Assembly: GCA_963971425.1 (NCBI GenBank)
Contig: OZ020519.1
Location: 17,567,397-17,631,396 of the forward strand
Length of the DNA stretch: 64,000 bases
Reading direction: 5' to 3'
Origin: Bryoerythrophyllum caledonicum
Lineage: Eukaryota > Streptophyta > Bryopsida > Pottiales > Pottiaceae
The notes beneath the pieces are model-generated. The model searched no databases. It was not told the DNA's origin and saw only the letters and a list, made by a program, of their open reading frames with translations. Within the stretch, counting starts at the first letter, position 1, and each line of letters opens with the position of its first letter. Made by a program: the position numbers and the translations under genes. Of the stretch, positions 44,324-56,836 are shown in pieces.

Positions 44324-44863
44324 AGCTACCCAATTTAAACTCCTTCCTCATTCTCATAGACTATGATCTTGTACAGAAAATGCAGCTTTCTATGAAGCTA
44401 AGGGCGATCTGAATCATGGATTTGGTTGCAAGTTGCAAACTACGAGGTGAAATTCACTATTTCAGGACCATCAAAACACATCATGTTTGTGGACACTGCA
44501 TGGAATGTTGTGTGATCTCACCGTAATGGGACCGATAATAATGATTAATACATAACCAAGAACACAAGCCAATTCTCAGCCACTTTACGGAGCCATCCGT
44601 AAATTGGTTGGGCATACACTTGTGTTCTCGCTTATGTATCCATCATGATTATTGGTCCCATTAGGGTGAGATCTCACAACATTCCACGCATTGTCCACAA
44701 ACATGATGTGTTTTGATGGTCCTGAAATAGTGAATTTCCCCACGTAGTTTGCAACTTGCAATCAAATCCATGATTTAGATCGCCCTTAGCTTCACACAAA
44801 GCTGTATTTTCTGTACAAGATCATAGTCTATGAGACTGAGGAAGGAGTCTAAATTGGGTAGCT
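44324..44863. repeat. Near-perfect 540-bp hairpin
   Basis: Two arms of about 268 bp meet at a 4-base loop centred at 44593-44594 (TTACGGA GCCA TCCGTAA). The outer ends are AGCTACCCAATTTAAACTCC and its near reverse complement. Arm identity is roughly 90% by eye, with mismatches concentrated near the loop. A direct repeat of the segment CATGGATTTGGTTG..AGTTGCAAACTAC lies just outside the left arm (44293-44322). The fold could be a foldback element or a long small-RNA precursor. Confidence 0.85.
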
Positions 44864-45534
44864 CAACGCAAAGGGCATCTAAACCGGGATCAGAGCTAAT
44901 GATCATGTGGATTAGCAAAGTTGCAAGAGGGGAATGTCAGAGCAGGACCAGCTTTGAAGGAGTGAATGCAAAGTTTGAATGGGCCCAGATGTTGTCAATG
45001 ACACCAATGGGGTCAAAGTTAATGGGAATCTCTGGGACTCTGAAATGGAAGGATCATGATTCATTACTGTAACTCTCATGAAACAAGTTGATTTTTGCTG
45101 CAGGCCACATGACTCTGGGATCTTTTGGAGGAGTTTCATAGTTTATTTTATTTTTTATTTTTTTAATAAACTTGGTTGTTTGCAGTTTGCAATTTTGTTG
45201 AAACTACAGGAGAAATGCCCTTTTCTTTGATAATGGGATTCATGATAATAGTATAAGGAATTAGTGTTGCACTCACTACTATAGATAACCTTTGTAGTCA
45301 ATCTAGGAAAGATATTTGAGCAAGTTGTACTTGAGAGATGCATTTAAAAATTCCAAGAACTAGATCACTCACAAACAATTCTCTTGAAAATCTTCAAATA
45401 TTCATCGTTGTTGCACAATGTCGTAAACCTTGTTAAACAACATCCTAAATTACTACCCCATCAAAAAAAAAACAATCCAAACCAAGGAAACGGGCGTGAA
45501 TAATGTGTTAATTCATTCCCTCCACGAAGTCTAC
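44864..45534. other. Stretch without a recognised gene
   Basis: An 80-codon frame at 44830-45072 overlaps the hairpin end and has no recognisable similarity. Nothing else supported. Confidence 0.4.
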
Positions 45535-45536
45535 TA

Positions 45537-45636
45537 CACTAAATTTTATGTTTCATCAAAAATCTTCATCAAAAGTAAAAACTTATAGCATTTACAAGTC
45601 ATGTACTGTGCATGACACTTAACATAAAATTTAGTG
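45537..45636. mobile_element. 100-bp miniature element of the CACTAAA family
   Basis: CACTAAATTTTATGTT at the left end, AACATAAAATTTAGTG at the right, flanked by TA at 45535-45536 and 45637-45638. No coding capacity. Confidence 0.75.
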
Positions 45637-45984
45637 TACTACTAAGAAAATACTAAGTGGAATGGAACAAACATTACAATAGTGATTAAAATCATGTAAC
45701 CATCTCACGATGTCTATTGAGTCAGAGGTTCCAATAGTTGTACTCATGGCCATGCGGAAGTACATGTAATATGACTATTGCTTGAGTAATCGTATGACTT
45801 GGGACTAGGCTGGACAAGCTCGGAGGTCTGGTTCAGTACGGTCTGATTTTCACAGAAAAACACCTCTAGGTAATGTCAGACGTACACAAGCACAATTTGG
45901 GAGTGTTGTACAATTGCATTACCAGTGAAAAGTGAAGGTAAAACTGACAAATTAAGCAATGTGCATATATGAAGATAACAAATA

Positions 45985-46075
45985 ATAATAGCCAATAGAA
46001 ATAAGATTGCAACCCAAGTGATTTAATTACGAATTTTCAAAGTGTGTTGCCATGTTTAGCCGATAGTTGACAAAT
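45985..46075 (+). repeat. Dispersed repeat R4, partial copy 3
   Basis: AATAGCCAATAGAAATAAGA, CAACCCAAGTGATTTAATTA, GAATTTTCAAAGTGTG and GCCATGTTTAG match 34020-34125. Confidence 0.6.
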
Positions 46076-46336
46076 AGAAAATGTTACGGAAATGTTACGG
46101 AACATTGTAAGTTAACCTTATGGTTGGTTGTTATGAACCACCACACAACTTTTGAACATGTTTTGTACAACTTTCCTTCATTCTTGGGCAATATGTAGCT
46201 CTAGGTAATATGACTTATCTTTTGAGGTTACTATACTTATGACATGTACTTCCAAGTACATGTTTGCTTTCAAATGAAGGGTGTTGTACAAAGTACAAGG
46301 TAATATCATATGGTGGTTTTGCAACAACCAGCTGTA

Positions 46337-46551
46337 CACTAAAAATGATGTTTAGTGTATCCACACTGTATGATTTGGAAGTGTTATAGTTTTTTACTTT
46401 TGATGAAGATTTTTCTAAGAGCACAACCATGTATACTACTCAAAGAAGTAGATCATTGAAGACATAGTTGGTAAGAACATTTATTAAGAATAAAAAATCA
46501 AAGGCATTTACAAATCGATTAGTGTGGATACTCTAAACATCATTTTTCGAG
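46337..46551. mobile_element. 215-bp miniature element of the CACTAAA family
   Basis: Left end CACTAAAAATGATGTTTAGT then GTATCCACACT. The right end is the reverse complement of CTCGAAAAATGATGTTTAGA then GTATCCACACT. TA flanks at 46335-46336 and 46552-46553. A more degenerate relative of the terminus (CACTACACTTATAATGATAT) lies at about 46813-46845. Confidence 0.72.
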
Positions 46552-46995
46552 TAGGAGAATCAAGAAATTGGAAACATTTGGTAGCATTCAAGGAACTTTT
46601 GTGGACAAGACCGTTTGACAATCATAGGTTTCAACAATTTCTTGGATGTCAAAGTTCTTCCTACCCTGATTTAGAGATATCTACATAAATTATGGGTGTG
46701 AGTTTGAATATGTGATTTTCCCTGCAAAATGTTGTTTCTTACCTTTGTTTGGCACAAAGCCTTTAATATGATTTTTTTTATATTGAAGAAGACTTGTTTG
46801 TTTGTTGCAACCACTACACTTATAATGATATTTAGTATTAACCACAAATGTAAGACCAAGAACCTAATAGTCATCAAATATGTGTGCCAGCTTAGCAAAG
46901 CATAAGACGAGAAAAGACATGTAAACGAGCACCAAATTTCTGCGAGGGGCAACATCTGGACATTGACGTATATGCAAGAAAGCCGGAGAGACATG

Positions 46996-47616
46996 TAAGG
47001 TAGAAGCACCCAATTCCGATCAGTCACCCAATTCCGATCAGTCACCCAATTCCGATCAGTCACCCAATTCCGATCGGTCACCCAATTCCGATCGGTCACC
47101 CAATTCCAATCAGTAGAGTAGGCATGGCATGGTGCATGAAAATGGAAAATGCTTGAAATGGTGCATAAAGTGACCCAAAACCGATAACTTGAAATATGAA
47201 AACACCAGTCATTATCGGCATTGGGTCATGATGTGTGCAATTTTGGGTTGCTCCACCTCAATTGAGCTCTCATTGGTGGCATTGCCTCGAAAGTTGAACA
47301 AGGCCGATTGGTATTGGGTACCCTCCATGAGTTGGTTATCCATGGCATGTCTTCTCTCTTTTACTCACTCTCACTTATTGGCATTGGGTGAAGGAGGGCA
47401 CCAAATCTCACCTACTCTAGAGTTTGATTACGGGCTCCGGTGGTTTTTGGGTTTGTAAATTCTATAACAATTTCAAATATCTGTGATTAAATTTGAAAAA
47501 ATATTTATTGAGTTTCATTCCTAATTCCGCACCTTTCTACATGAATGTTTTTGACATACAATGTCATTTGAGTCCCGAACTGGCTTGAGTGATCGGAATT
47601 GGGTGCCTCTACCTTA
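46996..47616. mobile_element. Miniature element with TAAGGTAGA termini
   Basis: TAAGGTAGAAGCACCCAATT CCGATCA at the left end is matched by the reverse complement at 47588-47616 with one mismatch in the first 20 bases. 621 bp. The left terminus has been amplified into an 18-bp tandem array. An 89-codon frame inside (47189-47458) is unrecognised. Confidence 0.65.
47007..47114 (+). repeat. Six tandem copies of an 18-bp unit
   Basis: CACCCAATTCCGATCAGT repeated exactly six times at 18-bp spacing, with A/G variation at one position (units 4 and 5) and one further change in unit 6. The unit is the inner part of the element's own TIR. Confidence 0.95.
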
Positions 47617-48189
47617 CTGTCCTGAAAATGGTGCTCACATTTGAATGGTGGTGGAAGCATTGAAGCTCAATTTTCGAGGTTGCATATGCAAGAGTCACTC
47701 CGTCTGGAATTGACGGTTCCTATATATAAACATTCCACTCATGTCAGGCAACCAGATGGGCTTGTTCAGAACATGCACCATCGCTTAGAGGCTGTTGCAA
47801 TTGGTAATGTGCCTACTTATGTTCGGGCTTGTTTTTGATGCTGGCCATATGCTCACAGAATGCACAGGTGTGCAGCCTGGCAAATCCTAGCCAAGATTCA
47901 CGGACAAATTGATCAGCCGGAATTGCAACGTAGCCTCTTCGGCATCACAATAATCTTACCCTTTAGGGAGCAAATTGTCCTTTGTGGGTTGAACACAGTA
48001 CTTACAAAAATTATTTCACTCTACAAATATTAACCCTATAAGGTCGACATGCCCTTCAAAATAATCTGTGAATTGCTTTAGCAACGGTTCATTGCTCATT
48101 GCTCCATGATCCTTGTACTACAAAAACTTGTGTGGATATGTGAGCTTCCAACAAAGGCAATTAGGCACTCAGCCACAATCTGGTGAATT

Positions 48190-48400
48190 TGCAAGAAAGG
48201 AGATTTGGTGCAAAGCTGAGTACTTTTTCCACCAGATTTTTGTGAACAAAACGCTCTCCTGTTTTGTGGGTCATCTACATGCAGCATGTGTAGACAAATT
48301 TTTGCAACCCACTAGAGGAATCCCACATCAGACCATCACCAAAAGGTCTATATGCCGCACAAATTGTAGACCAATAAGCCATTGTCCTTAACCCATAAAG
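48190..48400 (-). repeat. Dispersed repeat R6, copy 1
   Basis: Matches 62590-62790 over about 200 bp: ACATGCAGCATGTGTAGACA against ACATGCGGTTTGTGGGCGAG, TTTTTGCAACCC..TAGAGG, CATCACCAAAAGGT.TATA and GCCGCACAAATTGTAGACCA. The minus strand of both gives partly similar peptides (AAYRPFGDGLM and AAYAPSVDGSM), suggesting decayed coding sequence of an unknown transposon protein. Confidence 0.5.
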
Positions 48401-48589
48401 GCCCAAGGCATTTTCACACCAAAAACACTTCAAAATTACTCGTTCTATTGCAATGAGTAAAGAGGGAAACAAAGTCTTTTATTTCTACATCTATTGGTAG
48501 GATCTGAATTAAAGCTCACTAAGTAACGTCCTCAAAAAATTTCAAAAACTTCTACCGCAGAGATTGAAAGATTATAATAGTGTGTGAAG

Positions 48590-49000
48590 TAGAGAAAATG
48601 GTTCATTTTCTTCCCTGCGTTGAGTGGATCAACAAACTTTGACTTCACTTGGTTTGAAATTTTTGCACTACACAAGGTCTACATTCTTTACATCTTGTTA
48701 AGCATGAAGTTAGTTCCTTGTACACCAATTTTTAGAGCTAGAAGAAGGATGTAATATATTCAAAACAATTGTGCGAGGAGTGGAGGTTCAATAATTACCG
48801 ATTTGCATTTTTTTTGTGAACTAAATATGTTTTAGAATGAAAATCCAAACGGTCGATAAGAAGGGTTACAAAACATCTTATAGTAAAAAAAATAAAAATT
48901 ACAAAATATGACAATCTCTAAATTTTATGTGGAAAAGAAGAAGTTTTTTTAGTACCTTGCCCAACAACTTATGACAATGTATGAAAATGTTTGACTTGGG
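48590..49000 (-). repeat. Dispersed repeat family R2, copy 2 (inverted)
   Basis: Reverse complement of 5000-5440: GGTTCATTTTCTTCC, AACAAACTTTGACTTCACTT, AACAATTGTGCGAGGAGTGG, and TGAAAATGTTTGACTTGGGT at the far end. Confidence 0.6.
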
Positions 49001-51319
49001 TAAATGTGCTATTTTTCACTAAAGATAAGATTTTTTTTTGGAAAAAATGAAAGAAAATAATATTACTTGCCATTATTGAAAATCTCACATTTGACTAAAT
49101 ATTCTAGCAAAAAATTTTGGAGTTGCCCGACGTGCCCGCTCTCCCCATTAAAACTTCAAAACCCTACAACTTTTGCATTGAATGTCACATTTAAGAACAA
49201 ATTGTATGCACACGAATTTTTAGTAATGTCTATTCTGAAGAAAATTTCAAAAAGAAACGTTATAAATTGACTCTATAGGAACTTGCCCAAGTTCTTAGAG
49301 CCCCCCAAGGGAACTCTTGGACCTTTGGGGGTTAAAGAATTGTACAAGCATTTTCTCAGTGTACAAATAACTTAATTGTTACATTTAAAAATAAAAATAA
49401 AAACACAATGGATTTCGACAAGTGAAAAAAATAACTAGTAGTTTTCCATTGCCTGTCATTGGTTTGGTGTGGAGGAGCTCACAAATGAATGCCAGGATGA
49501 AGTACAAGAGAAGGTGGAAAAGTTGATTCAAAATTTTTAAAAATAGTGGAGCACAGGTTCAGTATGTGCTTTTCAGTACCATACACAATGTGATTGTTTT
49601 CATGACGTGACACGGTAAAACAGTAAGTATTCACAAAGGTACAATCTGCATCTGGTCAAAGTCAATGTTAGGACATGTCACGATAGACATTCTGGTAATG
49701 AGTGAAGTTTTAGTGGTTGGAAAATAATGTTTTGGAAATTAGTGCACATTTTCTTTGTCACTTGAAGACAACAGAATGACAAATCACCATAGGTGAACCT
49801 CTAGTTCGGCATTTATAATTAGAAAAATGCATGTTGAATTAAGTGGATTTTTTTTAATGAAAAGGTTGAAACTAGAGAAACTATATATTAAAAGATATTG
49901 TCACATGAAGAGACATCAAAGGGAAGTGGGGCTTGGAAAAACCTTTATCCTTGGTTGGATGAAGGCTTTGGTTTAGAACCCCATAGGGGTAGATTCCAAG
50001 ACCTTGGAAAAGGGCATCTTTGTGAACTTTGAACTTTGAAGTGGTGAATAGCTGAAAGACCACCATATTTTTAAACTATTGGGATCAACATCCGTGGTTA
50101 CCATAGAACAACCATTTATACAAAGAGAAATTATGTTAACCCTTTACCGCTAGGAAAGCGTATACGTGGCCTTTGAACCCCAAAAATGTGCAAAGCGGCA
50201 TGTTGCAGTGCACTAGCTATTTTGAGTTCTTTTAAACGGAGGAGGCGTTGTTTACACATGAGCTGATGTGACAAATTAGGGTAGAAATGGGCATCAAAGT
50301 CGGTGGAATGAAGCATCTACACATGGAAAAATTGGAGCAGTAGTAGATACTTGTCAGGTGCTCCAAAAAGAGGAGCGTGGAATACTTTTTTGGAGCCACG
50401 CGTATGATGCTTGTCGCTAGAACAGTAACGCGGGAAGCTCACCAGGTCTTGTTCCTGTAGATGCGGTTTTGCTTGTGGAAACATGCTCCCAGATGTGAGC
50501 ACATCAACAACCATCCAGCCTGTCAACATGCACTGGAAGTCCCGCCATCGGAATCTCATCCCTCGGATTTTGTGCCTTCACAGTCAAGCGACATAAATTT
50601 GATTTGATGTTGCCCTCTTTCAAGATTGAAGGCCGTATTGAATCATTTTTTGTTGCGGTGGTTATATTGTTCAGAATTGTACTTGCGTTGGTTTAGGATT
50701 AGAGGTAGTACATGGTCACAATCATGTGTTCTATTGCTTTGGATCCCAAGAGTTGTGTTTATTGTATGGTATGGTGAAGATGTGTTTGTTGTGCTCTTCG
50801 GAGTTTTAATAGGCTACAGATGTATGATTTGGTGTTTGTTTGAGTAATGAAGTGTTCATGTTGTTTGTGACACATCTTTTGTCAATGTGAATGTGTCCTT
50901 CAAGCTATTTTTTTTGCACATAGTATGGTAGTCTGTGACGTAGCGTAGGGCCCTTAGACCGACAAGCATTGGATTGGGTTGGAATTGAAAGCATTGGTTT
51001 TGCGCCAATGCTAGATCTAAGACCAAAGCTTGATCTGAAAGACTGAAACCAATGCTAGATCTGAAACCAATGTTGGATCGGTTGCCTCGCTCTTCGTGTC
51101 CAATTGGTTGCATATGTTTGATTCATTTTAGGTTTTGAATAACGAAGTGCATGGCCACAAGGTTGTTATGGATCGGTTGTTGTGTTTGTTACATTTGGTT
51201 TAGAGTTTTAGTAAAGTAGTGACGCTCGCCATTGACGTCTCCAACTTTCGCTCTCGACCTCCCGGTATGTCCCGCTCCGTGTTTTTTTTTTCTTTACATC
51301 GTTCTTAGCCGGCACTATG
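49001..51319. other. Stretch without a recognised gene
   Basis: Short frames only (50131-50316 and 50317-50559 minus, 50626-50847 plus), none with recognisable motifs. The two minus frames are adjacent and may be relics of one unknown protein. Tandem GATCTGAAACCAATGCTAGA-like units lie at about 51010-51080. Confidence 0.35.
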
Positions 51320-51324
51320 TTTTG
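51320..51324 (+). repeat. Copia target-site duplication, left
   Basis: TTTTG, repeated at 56576-56580 directly outside the right LTR. Confidence 0.9.
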
Positions 51325-51541
51325 TGTTGGGATAGACGCCCATTAGTAAACTTTCGGGTCACTATAGTTCAACTACCGTATCAATACCAGTGATACTGAC
51401 ATCAATACTGATTAACTACAATTAAACCCAAGTGGCGGCTCCACCTCAAAATACGGTTTTCTACCCCATTAACGGGTGCATGTACTTACTATTTGTATAA
51501 CTAAACCCCCTTTAGGAGGCGCCTAACTTAATTCTTCAACA
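51325..51541 (+). repeat. Copia 5' LTR
   Basis: 217 bp, TG...CA. Followed by CGTTATCAACACGG, the likely primer-binding region, although I cannot assign the tRNA. Confidence 0.93.
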
Positions 51542-51814
51542 CGTTATCAACACGGCTCTCGCTAGCTATGTGCACAGTCTCTGGTCTGACCATCAACAGT
51601 CTCTACACGAGCTTCCAGCAGTGAGATATACACACATTTTTTCCCTCTCTTATAGCATCACTGTTCACAGCCGCAAATTTTTAGCAATAGAATCACTGTT
51701 CACAGCTACAGACTTTTGATAGTAGGGCACTGGTCACAATCTCAACAAGACCATGTCAATTCACGGTAGCTAAGGCAAAAGGTGCACACACCAACATGAA
51801 CAGACATAGATAGG

Positions 51815-54800
51815 ATGGTCATGACAACTCACACCCGTGCAAGTGATACACGCACCCAACCCTTATTGTTTGATCCTTTAGAATCTGACGGATCAAACTG
51901 CTTAGAATGGCACAACGACGTGAAAGGGTACATGTGTGCAGAAGAGTTGGACAAAGCACTTGATCCCGAGACTGCGATTGAGTTACCAACGTCATACAGA
52001 TGGCAAGCACTACTGATCCTATGCCAACATCTGGATCTCTCCCTACGGCAACAATACATACAGGTGGACAAAACACTGGAGCTGTGGAGCCACCTGAAGG
52101 AGCGCTTCCACCACAAATTGACCATCTTCCTCCCTCAGGCACGAAGCGGCTGGATCAACCTCATAGTCCTTGATCATCTAGATTTCCTATCCTTCAACGC
52201 AGAGCTACATTGGATCACAACTTGACTCAAACTCTGCGGTGACATAATCAACGACAATGAACTTATGGATAAGACTCTCTCAACCTTTCCTCCTACATGC
52301 GCTATTCTTGCTCAGCAATATGGGAATACGAAGTTTGAGAAGCATTCATAGTTGATGTCATATTTGCTGCTAGCTGAAAAACAACAACAATTACTTCTTA
52401 AGAACGTTGAGTCCAGGCCACCACAAGAAACACATACAACAGAGGTGCCGCGGACAAGCAGATCACAATGTGACGATGCTGAACCGCATGGAGCAGCACA
52501 CGACAAGCCACAACCGCGCGAGTCTCACAACACTGAAGAATCGAAAAGAAGACATAAAGGAGACAGAGGCTAGCTGTGGCCTAGATTCCAGAGGTATGCA
52601 TCCAAACCCAAAGTTGTCAAGTCAACCTCGTCAAATAAGAAGGGTGTCAAGGGCTCATGCCATAAGTGCGGTCGTAAAGGACATTATGCTAAAGAATGTA
52701 GGACCCCTAATACATACTTTGTCGAGCTACACAAAGAACTTTAAAAATTGAGGGGCAAGAAGAGGAAGACTCACACCCTTGATGCATTGTTTGTCACGGA
52801 GTTAGATCTTGAGGATCTTATGGTTGAAAATGAAAAGCCGGCAACCAAGGCTAAAATTGCCTTGCTTGACAGCGCATCTACTCATACCATACTCCAGGAT
52901 CCGAACTTCTTTGAGTTCAAAATTCAAAACGAACCCTGGCAAACCTGTGACATTGTTACAATTGCCGGAAGTTGAAATTTTAGATTTCGAGAAGGCCGGG
53001 CAACTATTAAATTGCTTGGAGGATTCCCCCTCATATGCAAAAGGGCCATGTAAGCTCCTAGTGCCCCCCGTAGCCTGATCAACTACATGGATATATAGGC
53101 AAACAACATCCACTTCTCCACTGCGGTGGAGAGAGATGAAGAAATGTTAGAGCTCAGGCAAGGGCTGAGGATCCTTGCCACCGCTCTTGCGGAGGCCAAC
53201 GGTTTATATGAACTTCCCATAAAAGCAATGGGAAGCAGCCACATCTCGTACCGAGATGATGAAGAAAACGGCAGACCCGCCCGAGTAAAAAGGCTCACGG
53301 CAAGGGATTGTAGTCAAGATGTAAGAGGAACATCGTCCTAACTGCATCAATCCGAGCAGACCTATGGCACAAGCGCCTAGGACATCCAGGGACAACAATG
53401 TTCTGGAGGATGTTGCCAATACGGATAGGGCACAACATGTGCACAAATGAAGCGGAGAAGGTCGCCGAATGCACAACCTGTATACATGGCAAGCTGATCA
53501 GATGTCCTTCCCGGTAGAAACTACCAACGGAGCTCCCTACGACACTCCATTGACTCCAAGGAGACGTGTGCGGTCCCATAAATTCTCCATCAGACCAGTT
53601 TCGGTACTTCCTGGTCTTAGTTGTTGCCTCCGATAGACATGCGGAAGTTTCGCTCCTAACTACCAGGAACATGGTATTCCCAAAACTCCTAGCGATGATT
53701 GTGAGATTTAGAAATCACTTCCCACATCACCCCATTTGCTTCTTGAGAATAGACAACGCACAGGAATTTAGATCCCACGCATTCGAGGACTATTGTACAG
53801 CCTCAGAAATAAAAGTGACATACTCAGTCCCCTATGAATATTCTCAGAATGGACTAGCAGAAGCTTTTATTAAGAAAATACAACTAGTTACGAGACCATT
53901 ACTACTTCAGTCTCAACTTCCATCCACTATGTGAGATCCTACTGTGCTACACGCACTCATACTTCTCAGACTACGTCCAACAGTGCTGAATTACCAGTCA
54001 CCTCTAGAATTAATGTCAGGCAGAATCCTAAATGTAGCCCACCTGCGCGCATTCGACTGCCAAGTCTAGATTCTTGTTTCTGAACCCCACCAGAAAACCA
54101 TCTCAGCTCATAGAAAACAAGCCATCTACTTAGGAAATGATTCCCTTAGTATCATCCGGTATACATTCCCGGATATAGATGAGATACAGAAGGCTAGGTT
54201 CGAGAACTGTAGATTCGTGGAGTCCATCTTCTTCAAGACGGTCCAGACAGACCAATCTACCGAGCTCAACTTTAGAGCTCCCGAAACCCTCACGTTAAAC
54301 CCTGACCCTAGAACAGCTCTAGCCGATACAAAAGTTAGAAAAATTCCGGACATCTAAGCACTCGTAGAAAAGATTCTAGATGGTCTTAGCTCATGGCCTC
54401 GGATCATTAGAAATCCCCTCCCTAGAACCGGAAATAAGCTAATCCCTCTCTGAACCAAAAAAGAGAAAGACTCAAGCTCAAACCCCAACCCTTAGAACCA
54501 GAAGTACATGAGCTGCAAACCTATATACTGATTGCATGAAAAGGGGGATACATAATCGGGATCACACCCAAAGAGCTAGAACCTCCAAGAGGAGAACCGG
54601 TAGCCACGTTTATCTCACAATTGACAAACTTGGAGCACGAACCAACTACCTTAGAGCAAACAAAGTCTAGCTCTGAATGGCCACAATGAAAGACAACATT
54701 TCAAGGTGAATATGCATCCCTTCGGAAACGAGGGGTATTTGGATCCGTGATCACAAACCTTCCCGTCAAACCAATTGGCCACAAGTTGATCTTCATTCGT

Positions 54801-56259
54801 AAACGAAACGAGCACGGTGAAGTAGTAAGATTCAAGGTTAGATTAGTCGCCCAAGGATTCACACAACGACTTGAGATAGACTTCGAACAGACTTTCTCCC
54901 ATGTAATGGATAGCACCTCATCTAGATATATTTTGAGCCTAGTTGTCCAACTATCACTAGAAATCCAACTCCTTGACGTAGTTACGCTATACCTGTATGG
55001 AAATCTAGATGCCAAAATTCAAATCCGGTCACCACCGAACTTCCTTGCTGAAAGCACCCTCGCCGAGCCAGGAAAAAAGCTAAAGCTACACAGGGCTAAA
55101 GCTACACAGAGCTCTATATGGCCTCAAATAAGCCGGGCGCATGTGGTACCACAATCTCTGCACCTTCTTGTTATCTCATGGTTTCACAAACTATCCAGCC
55201 GTCCCATGTATCTTTGTTCTCCAAGATAGCTCGGGTTTTATCATCCTAGCTGTATACGTAGATGATCTAAATGTGGTAGGAACAAAAACTCTTTGCTCAC
55301 ACGTTGAAAGTATACTGACATCAACGTTTGACATGAAATTATTGGAGAGAACTACCTTTTACATAAGACTACAAATCCCCCATCTCCCTGATGGAAGCAT
55401 TCTACTCCATCAACAAACATATGTCAAGAAGCTCCTATGTAGTTTCAACATGGACCAAGCTCATCCATAGGGGGCACCAATGATTGGACAAAGCAAAACC
55501 AGTGAGGATCCCTACCGGCCATGCGAGGAGAAAGAAGAAGAAGCCAACAGATCAAGGTACCTCACAGCTATTGGCGCCCTACTCTACCTCGCGACCCACA
55601 CACATCCAGATATCGCATTTGCTACCAGTGTTTTGGCGGCACACAGTCAAAAACCAGCAGCTCGACATTGGAACGGTGTCAAGCACCTACTTCGGTACCT
55701 GAGAGGCACCGAGGACCTCGGAGTGCACTTCAGGAGAGGCGAATCAGCTGAAATCATCGGCTGTGCAAACTCTGTATTCAAGACAGACGAACTCTCAAGG
55801 AAGTCATAGACCGGTTACATTTTCATGAAGAATGGAGCACCAATCTCATGGAAGTCGGTCAAACAAATTGTAACTACAACATCCACAAACCACGTAGAGC
55901 TACTGGCGTTCCACGAAGCCACGCGAGAAGTTGTATGGTTGAGAACCATGCACCAAGTCATCTCCAAGCAGTGCGGCCTAAACCTGGAGAAGAAACCGAC
56001 GATCATCTTTGAGGACAACGCTGCATGTATTGATCAAGTGACATCCGGTTTCATCAAGGCGGACCGCATCAAGTACATCAGTCCACACATCTTTGGATTT
56101 ACGCAAGACCTCACAGAGTCTGGGCAAATCGAAGTGCAAAATATCGAATCCGCACGCAACAGAACAGATATGTTGACAAAAGCTTTACCTGCATCCAAGC
56201 ATCGGAAACTGATTCACGACGCGGGAATGAGAACCATCCACGAATTATTAGATACATGA
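51815..56259 (+). pseudogene. Copia gag-pol polyprotein, broken by stops and shifts
   Basis: Parts in order. Gag from 51815 (LESDGSNCLEWHNDVKGYM). CCHC zinc knuckle at 52658-52699 (CHKCGRKGHYAKEC). Protease LLDSAS at about 52862-52879. GAG-pre-integrase zinc site LWHKRLGHPG...CTTC (53361-53481). Integrase core with Asp 53563-53565, Asp 53752-53754 and Glu 53860-53862. RT from about 54760 with KVRLVAQGFTQ and YVDD at 55255-55266. RNase H with SRYLTAIGALLYLATHTHPD and NRTDMLTKALP, ending TGA 56257-56259. Frames change repeatedly and several stops interrupt (for example after gag at 52225 and at 55807-55809), so it cannot make a full polyprotein. Confidence 0.93.
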
Positions 56260-56358
56260 AGATTACACTCTTTTCTTTTACTAGTTTTTTTCCCCTTATT
56301 TTAAAGGTTTTTTCCCTGTAAAAGTTTTTAATGATATAATCTAATGGTCGAGGAGGAG

Positions 56359-56575
56359 TGTTGGGATAGACGCCCATTAGTTAGCTCCCGGGTCACTATA
56401 GTTCAACTACTGTATCAGTACCAGTGATACTGACATCGATACTAATTAACTACACTTAAACCCAAGTGGCGGCTCCATCTTGGAGTACGGTTTCCCGCCC
56501 CATTAACGGGTGCATGTACTTACTATCATTATAACTAAACCCCGTTCACGGCGCGCCTAACTTAATCCTTCAACA
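56359..56575 (+). repeat. Copia 3' LTR
   Basis: 217 bp. Same ends as the 5' LTR; differences cluster at TTAGTAAACTTTC/TTAGTTAGCTCCC and in the CTCAAAATACGG/CTTGGAGTACGG region. Confidence 0.93.
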
Positions 56576-56580
56576 TTTTG
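56576..56580 (+). repeat. Copia target-site duplication, right
   Basis: TTTTG, matching 51320-51324. Confidence 0.9.
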
Positions 56581-56836
56581 GATCATGTAACTCTTGCGTT
56601 GGATCTTGTAGTTTTGCAGCTTAATGTGACCAAGTTTTTTTTCTGTTGGATAAGTTGAGAGGCACCAATTCGGAGGAAGACAAGATATTTTGAGTTGTTG
56701 TCTTCTTTGGAAGAATTTTATATACTTTGATTTTAGTGGGATGATTTATTGTAGAAGTGCTCTGATTTGAAATGGAGGCAAGGACAGAGCAAGGCCAAAA
56801 TGTGCAGTGTTTGATAGATGTCGGAGGCGCAATGGG

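Larger units (their letters stand above)
51325..56575 (+). mobile_element. Ty1/Copia LTR retrotransposon, structurally complete, decayed
   Basis: Two 217-bp LTRs (51325-51541 and 56359-56575) begin TGTTGGGATAGACGCC and end CTTCAACA. They are bracketed by the 5-bp duplication TTTTG. A purine tract (GGTCGAGGAGGAG) stands just before the right LTR. Inside, gag, protease, integrase, reverse transcriptase and RNase H follow in the Copia order (integrase before RT). I count about 26 differences between the LTRs (about 12%), mostly transitions, so the insertion is old. Confidence 0.95.

Noticed and set aside
44830-45072. 80-codon frame beside the hairpin
   Set aside because: Begins inside the hairpin arm and shows no similarity to known proteins.
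47007-47114. Regular 18-bp repeats resembling a CRISPR array
   Set aside because: Units are contiguous with no spacers, and the DNA is nuclear plant DNA. They derive from the element's own TIR.
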